Shown one piece after another: positions 9,293-14,851 of a DNA stretch of 14,851 nucleotides (the stretch's first letter is position 1; the number at the start of each line of letters is the position of its first letter). Under the pieces are notes generated by a model. It worked only from the letters and a program-made list of their open reading frames with translations, searched no databases and was not told where the DNA came from. This stretch comes from Rhizophlyctis rosea (lineage: Eukaryota > Chytridiomycota > Chytridiomycetes > Rhizophlyctidales > Rhizophlyctidaceae): assembly GCA_027596075.1 (NCBI GenBank), contig JADGJC010000606.1, positions 1-14,851 on the forward strand, written 5' to 3'. The position numbers were made by a program, and so were the translations under genes.

Positions 9293-9542
9293 CTAGCCTA
9301 CAATCATAGACAAAAAACACATCTGTTAGCTTCCACGCCGGAAAAAATCGCAGTCAATCTTTGGAAGAGTGGTACTTACATGGGACGGGTTGGTTGTAGC
9401 CACCGGCATAGCCACCAACCCAGACGCAGCACTGGCCATTGTTGCAAGGGTAGGACGGGTTGGGTTTGGGGTTGGGAGCCGGGGCGGCAGAGACGGCAGC
9501 GATGGTCGCGATGAGAGCGAGGGCTAGCTTGAGGATTTGCAT
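9293..9542 (-). CDS. 55-residue secreted four-Cys Gly/Tyr/Pro-rich peptide
   Basis: Exon 1 is 9542-9380 and exon 2 only 9297-9293. The 82-nt intron 9298-9379 has donor GTAAGT, branch-like GCTAAC and acceptor TTGTAG. The signal peptide is MQILKLALALIATIAAVSA. The mature part is about 36 residues, begins with a Pro/Asn-rich stretch (APAPNPKPNPSY) and has cysteines spaced C-x4-CC-x15-C, with GGYAGGYNQPVPC at the end. The last Cys codon is split T|GC by the intron and the stop TAG follows directly. If the intron is retained, the frame still reads Cys (TGT) and adds KYHSSKD before a stop. Probably two disulfides and an extracellular role. Family not recognised; a defence, adhesion or effector role would be speculation. 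TATAAA lies about 100 bp upstream. Confidence 0.78.
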
Positions 9543-9643
9543 GTTGGAGTTTGGTGACTCGAAATATTGGTTCGGGGAATTGGGGTGTGGTTTGTGTGTT
9601 TTTGTTGAGATGATGGGTGAGGATGTGGAATATCAGCGTGCCA

Positions 9644-9649
9644 TTTATA
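9644..9649 (-). promoter_or_regulatory. TATA box of the four-Cys peptide gene
   Basis: TATAAA on the minus strand, about 102 bp upstream of the ATG at 9542. Further upstream, GAGACC (9684-9689) and GGTCTC (9696-9701) form a short inverted repeat, with another GAGACC at 9660-9665. Confidence 0.5.
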
Positions 9650-9701
9650 CAGATCGATTGAGACCGCGAGCCGATGTCATCTGGAGACCGGAGTTGGTCT
9701 C

Positions 9702-10959
9702 ATCCCTTGTCATTACGACATGAGCTTCCTGCCGTGACGGTAGCAGTCGAGTGAACATTTGGGGATGGTCGGTCGGCCCGGAAGCTTGTTCAAATGACTC
9801 CTAGGAAGGGCTTGCATTCGTCGACTCAATGTCAGACATAAGGTGAAAAGTGTGGCTGAGAGCCGTCTCTCCTTCCTTCATTGCACCGGCAATTTGCCCG
9901 AGTGACCTCAAATGCGACCTTACTGAAGTGCAAGGAGTGCGAAATAAACAAATGACTGTCATCGTGGTAAAGCGTCCCCATGAATTGACTGCATCCAGCC
10001 CTTTGTGCCTCTGACTGGAACGAATGCATTAAACCCAAGGTTGGGATGGTGGTCATTTCCCACCAAAGGAGCAGCTGCATTCCTGCGTCACAACAATATT
10101 TTGAGTTTTTACGCCCTATCAAATGAATCGACGTTCATCGCGATCGAATCCTGGCTGCCACCTCAGTCCATTCTCTTTATGGCAAATTTTCTTGCCGCGC
10201 TGACGCAAATTTGACCCATAGCAGCATTTAATGGATCCGATGCAGGAAAGCTTTCCCTCAAAGTCAAGGCGGGACCTTGAATCCCTTTGGCAAACCTTCA
10301 GAAGAAGGAAAGAACGTTCACTCGCGGGTGGGGGAAATGTGCCGCCACAAAGCAACGTTGTCCGCAAAGTCTAGAACCCTACAATAACCCTTCAAGTGAG
10401 CGACACGTTTTCCCTGCGCTTCGCCCTGGGCGAAGTAAGTATGCAGAAGCATTCGCTTAGTCGGTCAATGCACGATCCAAGCAAGTTCCTTGCGATCCCC
10501 CTCCGTCTCAAAAAGGCAAAAGCAGCGCTTGGAAGATTGTCTGTCATTTGCTGTCTCAACCCACTTTCGTAGCTGCAATGTCTTTTCACCATTTGGAAGT
10601 TTTCACTCCACATTTCGTCCCACACGTCGCCGCTGCTGGGACGCAGACCTCAGTGACCTCTAGCGCACATGAAAGTGGGTGAAGCTGATTGAGCTCAATC
10701 TTCAAATTGCACTTCGAAGTGGGCAAGCGGTTCTACCCGTGTTCTGCATATCCGCCACAATTTCCCCCCATAAAACCTTCAGCGCCAAAAAGAGTCCATG
10801 TGGCTCCCCTCTTTTCATTGCTTTGCAATGGTCGCTGCCATTCCTCGACATGGGCGCAATCATAAATTTCACATGGTAACAATACCCCATGCTTAACCCG
10901 GAAAACTTGCAACAAGCATTCCTCTGCAATCTGTTTTGTCCACGTTACAGTCCTGAATA
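9702..10959. other. Long stretch without a supportable gene
   Basis: Minus-strand frames at 9832-10122, 10119-10367, 10392-10625 and 10702-10963 follow one another and contain scattered Cys and Trp. None begins with a signal peptide or carries a motif I recognise, and I could not link them by convincing splice sites. They may be chance, a decayed gene or an old element. A 17-bp palindrome lies at 10419-10435. Confidence 0.35.
10419..10435. repeat. 17-bp palindrome with 8-bp arms
   Basis: CTTCGCCC-T-GGGCGAAG, a perfect palindrome around one central base in non-coding sequence. Could be a dimeric factor site or simply chance. Confidence 0.5.
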
Positions 10960-11930
10960 TCAATCATCTTTCATTTCCTCCGCCGTCCACCGGACTCCCC
11001 CAGTTCCTCCCCATTTCCCTAGGGGAAAAAAACGCCCGTTCAGCACAATCAGTTCATTGATTTTTTGCTTTAGCGAGATGTTGTCGTGAAAAGAAAACGG
11101 GCGGACCGGGTTCATACATTGCAAGAAGTATTCAGTTGGTTTATAACTCGTATCTTGCTCAAGCATCACGCATTGATAGTTCCAACAGTCGTCCTGATGA
11201 CAGGAGCAGCCGCTGAGGAAGGCTCGCTCCGCGTATGGTTGCGGGGTTTCACACTCTTTGTCGGTGCTGTTCGTTAGTGGTGCAGGATGTTTGCCGTGAG
11301 GGTTAGCATCAGCTCCGTCAAAGAATCTGAGAACCGCCCCAAAACAAAGAACTTACTCAAACCCTACTATCCAAACCAACCCCTCCCCACACCCAGCCCT
11401 CATCCACATAGTGCGCGGCTCCAACTCGCGAAACCAGTGGTACGAAAACACTCATTGTCCGCTCTCATCACACGCCTGTCGCACGGTTTTCTCCCACAGC
11501 GGGTGGAGTTGCAGTATGTTGTTGAGATGATGTATGGGACGGCGTTCGGTGAATTGGATCTGGAGAACCCGGGGTGGAAGGAGTCTCTTTTCGGGAGGGT
11601 CGTGATGTGGTCCAGTTGAACTACCCTTGGGAGTGGTGGGAGAAGGATTGGCAGCCTCTGAATTCGAATTCGGAGATTGATTGGAGTTGGTAGGTGACGG
11701 CGCCTGTTTGGGACGTTGGGCGGTGAGAAATGGTGGTACATGTTCGGAGTTGTAGATGGAGGTTCTTGAATCGTGTTTGTTTTTCTTTCACCTTTGCACT
11801 TTGGTCGGGAATAGTAACTTTGGATGTAGAGTGCTTCATCTGGTTCTTCCGTACTTTCCGTTGCTTGAGACAGGGGAGTCAGGAACATGATGAGGATAAT
11901 GAGCGGTGATATGAACTTGAAGAATGTCAT
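10960..11930 (-). pseudogene. Small secreted Cys-rich family, copy 3 (two frameshifts in middle exon)
   Basis: Exon 1 is 11930-11792: signal peptide MTFFKFISPL...SQA, then ALYIQSYYSRPKCKG. Intron 1 is 11704-11791 (88 nt, phase 1). Exon 2 is 11703-11357 and starts GAVTYQLQS, but that frame stops at 11621 after HHSQG. The conserved KRDSFHPG, SPNAVPYII, CGRKPCDRRVMRADNECF part is open in another frame (net +2 nt against copy 2). A second shift (+11 nt) at about 11405-11445 precedes the block MRAGCGEGLVWIVGF, which matches the end of exon 2 in copies 1 and 2. Intron 2 is 11267-11356 (90 nt, GTAAGT, branch GCTAAC, CAG). Exon 3 from 11266 encodes DKECETPQPY, GCSCHQDDCWNYQCVMLEQD and FLQCMNPV; beyond about 11100 it is not supported by homology and simply runs to the stop at 10960. 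The 18-bp promoter element of the other copies is missing. Decayed, or damaged by sequence errors. Confidence 0.7.
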
Positions 11931-12747
11931 GCTTTTTGTATTTGATCCGTTCTGCTAAACGATGGCGTGGTTTTGACAAGGTCGAAGCCATTGACTCCAA
12001 AAAACTCAAGATTCGTCAACCCGTCAACTAGTAGTTCTTCAGACATGGCAATCTCACATTCCTCCGACCTATCCTCATCTAGTTCATCCAAATTGCCCCC
12101 CTTTCGAACACCAAACCTCCCACTAGCACATTTTCACCATTTCTTGGTCCAAAGGTCATGGAATTTTTCTAATTACTGACGCATCACATACTAGATATAT
12201 CCTCCTTACGGGTATACAACACCACTCCAACGCAAAAGACCCCCACTCTACATCTCATCTCCACCATCAGTCTCCCATTGCGGCTCATGCAACGTCTGAG
12301 GCCTCGGCAGCATTGTAATGGCCAGGAGCAGAAGATGTTTCAAAGACCGGCCGGGATGGAGTAGTACAGTTTTGAAAAACTCGGTTGAATCTTGACCGCC
12401 CCCGCCAGTTGAGTGGTTGCAACAAGCGCCGCCAAAACTTTTCCGAAAGCAATAACCCAACTGCTTCACGCCAAACAGTTGCAAGAGATTTGCTTACAAT
12501 TGGATCTTCGGCCCAAGATACATTTTTGAACCCCTACTCTTAGCACCCTCCCCGTCGCAGCCCCGCTCAAAAGATCTGACCGCGCCCAGTGTCCAATGAC
12601 CTCCCATCCCACTTTGCAAAAATGACCCATACAATCTTTCTTCGTATTGAAACAGGTCTGCCACGGAAAATAGCCCTAGCAGACTTGGCAGCATACTTTG
12701 CTGATAGATGTACTGATCGTGAAGATCGCTTGTATCTTGTACCAGGT
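11931..12747. other. Region between copies 3 and 4, no supportable gene
   Basis: From 12747 down to 12494 the minus strand holds the continuation of copy 4's ancestral frame (QCMNLVQDTSD and on), which the actual copy 4 frame no longer reads. It ends where a GTAAGC donor-like sequence follows. A further minus-strand frame at 12248-12484 contains GGACCNHSTGGGGQDS and could be an exon remnant, but nothing ties it to a gene. No 18-bp element is seen upstream of copy 3. Confidence 0.4.
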
Positions 12748-13111
12748 TCATGCACTGAAACTCTGAAAGTCCCAACAATCGTCGCCATCACATTCACACC
12801 CGTCTCGGTAGAGTGGGTCTGCGACGGGGCGCGGGGTTGCGCAGTCTTCGTTTTTGCTGTATGGGGTAAGGAGATGGGTCAATGTTAATGGTTTGGAAGG
12901 GGAAAAGAAGCATTCGTCGGTAGAATATAATAACTGGAACGTACTCAAACGCTAAGATCGTCACAGTCCCAACCTCACACATGGCTCTTTCGCACTCTGG
13001 TTGTGAGTAGTCACTTTGGACGTAGTATGTTTCGTCTAGGTCTGTTGATACGGATAGGGCACTTGAAGTGAGCACAAGAACGATCAATTTTGAAAAGGAG
13101 CTGGGAAACAT
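12748..13111 (-). CDS. Small secreted Cys-rich family, copy 4 (shortened, 91 residues)
   Basis: Two exons: 13111-12945 and 12856-12748, 276 nt including stop. The intron is 12857-12944 (88 nt, GTACGT..ACAG, phase 2), at the same position and phase as intron 2 of copies 2 and 3. The signal peptide is MFPSSFSKLIVLVLTSSALS, then DETYYVQSDYSQPECER. The text then jumps directly to RAMCEVGTVTILAF, which aligns with RATCANGIVSMLGF at the end of exon 2 in copy 1. Intron 1 and nearly all of exon 2 (FHPG, NAVTYII, RAD blocks) are therefore absent. Exon 2 encodes EDCATPRP and GCECDGDDCWDF. An 8-bp near-duplication at 12755-12770 then shifts the frame and stops it at SFSA, whereas copy 3 continues QCVMLEQD. 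Possibly a working minimal secreted peptide, possibly decayed. The 18-bp element lies about 190 bp upstream. Confidence 0.68.
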
Positions 13112-13192
13112 TATTTGTTTGTTCTCTCAAAGGGGGGTTTCTTTTGTCTGAATGAATGACTGAATGTCCTTGTAGCAATTCACACGGCTGAG

Positions 13193-13223
13193 GTGTCTCA
13201 AGACACTTAGGAGTCTTAGGAGT
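13193..13223. repeat. Small palindrome and 9-bp tandem repeat in the copy 4 promoter
   Basis: GTGTCT-ca-AGACAC at 13193-13206 is followed by two exact tandem copies of CTTAGGAGT at 13206-13223. Both lie about 80-110 bp upstream of the copy 4 start codon, between it and the 18-bp element. Confidence 0.45.
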
Positions 13224-13298
13224 GGACGGCTTTCTCTCTCCACCAGCCGACATCCTCCTCTTTGACGATCTACTCGGCCAACAACATGTCAAATGCTG

Positions 13299-13316
13299 AC
13301 ATCAGTTATGTAAGCG
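13299..13316 (-). promoter_or_regulatory. 18-bp shared family promoter element, copy 4
   Basis: The minus strand reads CGCTTACATAACTGATGT, about 190 bp upstream of the copy 4 start. It is identical to the copy 1 element except for one base. Confidence 0.6.
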
Positions 13317-13650
13317 AAGGCATAACGTTTGTCGATGTCAAATCTCAAGATTTCCCTAGCCCATTACTGTAAAGCGACACCGCGGCATTTCTCGTCATTC
13401 GCGTCGAAGAGTTATGGGCTGAATACTATGAATGTCTGGGAATGCTGGTATCAAATCCCGATCAGGTGCGACTTCGCTGGGATGTCCAACACTTCTTACA
13501 AATTCCCACTAACCCTTATCTGATACCCCCTACCAAAGTCATCTAATTACGCAGCTGAAAATTTGTCTAGCTGCATGCGAGCCACATAGATATATTATTT
13601 TCCATGGGTATATAAAGGTCATTCCATCCCAAAAGATCCCAAACTCGCTA
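13317..13650. other. Intergenic region upstream of copy 4 and downstream of the right-edge gene
   Basis: No gene is seen. A clear TATATAAAG lies on the plus strand at 13609-13617, but no plausible plus-strand gene follows: the next open frame (from about 13656) is antisense to the terminal exon of the right-edge gene. It may be an AT-rich 3' region. Confidence 0.45.
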
Positions 13651-14851
13651 CTACATGCCATCCTCACTATCACTCTCCCACCCCCTCGCTCCACCCAGAT
13701 TCCTCCGACTTCCATGTCTCCCATTCTTCTCCCCGCCATCTTTCTTGTCGCCGCCCGCAGACGTCAAGGAAGCGTACTGGAACGCCTTCCCCATTAGGAT
13801 GCCGAGGATGAAGCCTATGTAGAATGCGTGGCTGGAAGGGTGGTGAGTTAGGGGTGACGAGTTGAGAATTTGGGAGAAAAGAGGCGGTGGGGTCAACAAA
13901 AAAAAGGGGGGGTTGACCTACATCCAAAGATTCTGAAGATACTCGCGAGCGACTGCGCGACGGATTTGAGCGACAAATTGGATGCCTTCTTCGTCGTCGT
14001 TTGGTGGGGTGCGTGGGGAGTGCGGGGATGTGGGGGTAGAGGATTGTTGGCCGGTGTCTGGGGTGATGTCTTCGGTTGTCGTTTTGGTGTGTGAGGTTTC
14101 ATCCTCATCAGGTGGGGTTTGGTCTTCTGTTGTCTCCTGTAATTGGTCACTGTCTGCATGCAGTTCGATGGGCTCCAGAGCTGGAATGGTATTGTCCTCA
14201 TCAATGTCTTGATTGCTGTCCCGCTGTAATGCATCTTCACCCTTCGCCTCTGTATTGACTTCCTTGTCCCCAAACTTGAGATCAGTCGGTGGCTCCACAT
14301 TTCCACTGTCTCCTGTTGGCACAATAACCTCATCAATATCAGCACCATCCACACCCTTTCCACCTCCACCCTCCTGCACACCCCTCCACTCCCATAACGG
14401 CTCATCACCTCCAACCGCCACATCCCTCTTCTCCACCACCTCACTCGCTTCACTAAAAGAACCCTCTGCACCAAAAGTCCCATCTTGAACTCCTCCTCCT
14501 TCCCCCTCAATCCCCCTCCTAACCCTCTCCATCTCCTCAACAAGCTTCCGATGCAACCCCACCAAAATCTCAATATCAACCGTCTCATCAACACCAATTG
14601 TACTTATTCGCCTCTCAAGATCCATAGCAGCCCACGCGGGCGACGGCGTTATATGGGTGCCATTTTCGTCGGTTGGTGGGGGGAAGGTGAAGAGGGGCAC
14701 GTCGATACCGGCACTGGAGAGGGAGGATGCGTCTGAGGCACGGCGGGTGTGGTCTGCGGGGATGTCGATGGAAGGGCGGGAGGTGCGGCGGATGTATTCT
14801 AGGCGGATTGAGGCGGAGGGGGCGCGGGTGTGACGGGGGTAGGGGGAGGGG
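13651..14851 (-). CDS. Acidic Ser/Thr-rich protein with C-terminal membrane segment (5' end outside window)
   Basis: The frame is open from the window edge (first complete codon at 14850) to 13922, then a 90-nt intron 13832-13921 (GTAGGT donor, CTAAC branch-like site, pyrimidine tract, CCAG acceptor, phase 2), then 13831-13651 with the stop. The visible N-terminal part is Arg/Ser-rich (RRTSRPSIDI, RRASDASSLSSAG), like a phosphorylated disordered tail. A short charged helix-like stretch follows (DIEILVGLHRKLVEEMERVRR, about bases 14500-14590). A long acidic segment rich in Asp, Glu, Thr and Pro comes next. The end has IQFVAQIRRAVAREYLQNLW directly before a hydrophobic stretch with a GxxxGxxxG pattern (GFILGILMG), then a Lys/Gly-rich tail ending SDSEDGM. 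The layout suggests a cytosol-facing protein anchored near its C-terminus. I do not recognise the family. The true start is unknown. Confidence 0.78.

Noticed and set aside
13609..13617. TATATAAAG as a promoter of a plus-strand gene
   Set aside because: The only downstream plus-strand frame is antisense to the terminal exon of the right-edge gene.
1..14851. CRISPR array, tRNA, rRNA, insertion sequence or viral genes
   Set aside because: No regularly spaced repeats, box A/B-like tRNA pattern, transposase or reverse-transcriptase motifs were seen on either strand.

Overview
The window looks like nuclear DNA of a filamentous or zoosporic fungus. Genes carry many short introns (55-90 nt) with fungal-type signals (GTATGT/GTAAGT donors, CTAAC-like branch sites, YAG acceptors). 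Several genes encode secreted proteins, and one has a long Thr-rich linker. A chytrid-like fungus is my best guess, but that is inference. There are no bacterial operon, phage, CRISPR or tRNA/rRNA signals that I can support. All exon models below are read by eye from splice signals and frame continuity.

Layout. (1) Four dispersed copies of one unrecognised small secreted Cys-rich family lie head-to-tail on the minus strand: copy 1 (682-1510), copy 2 (7795-8612), copy 3 (10960-11930) and copy 4 (12748-13111). They share a signal peptide, a short motif of the form YYSxxKCKG, a phase-1 intron directly after it, a middle exon with FHPG..PNAVxYII..RADxxC, and a phase-2 intron at one conserved position. 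Only copy 2 is fully intact. Copy 1 has a one-base frameshift in the signal peptide, copy 3 has two frameshifts in its middle exon, and copy 4 has lost nearly all of the middle exon. An 18-bp element (minus strand CGCTTACRTRASTRATGT) lies 140-200 bp upstream of copies 1, 2 and 4. A partial match at the left window edge hints at a further copy outside the window. (2) A nine-exon plus-strand gene (3705-7257) encodes a secreted ~1,020-residue protein: an N-terminal beta-type domain, a Thr-rich linker and a glycoside-hydrolase-like region. It has one apparent frameshift at a TTTT run in exon 1. (3) A 55-residue secreted four-Cys peptide (9293-9542, minus) has a terminal Cys codon split by an intron and followed directly by the stop. 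(4) At the right edge, the 3' part of a minus-strand gene (13651-14851) encodes an acidic Ser/Thr-rich protein with a C-terminal membrane segment.

Taken together the window is a secretome-rich accessory region with gene duplication and decay around a possible polysaccharide-active enzyme. Whether the indel breaks are biological or consensus errors cannot be settled from this sequence alone. Stretches with no gene I can support are 1-681, 1667-3704, 7258-7794, 8613-9292, 9543-10959, 11931-12747 and 13112-13650.
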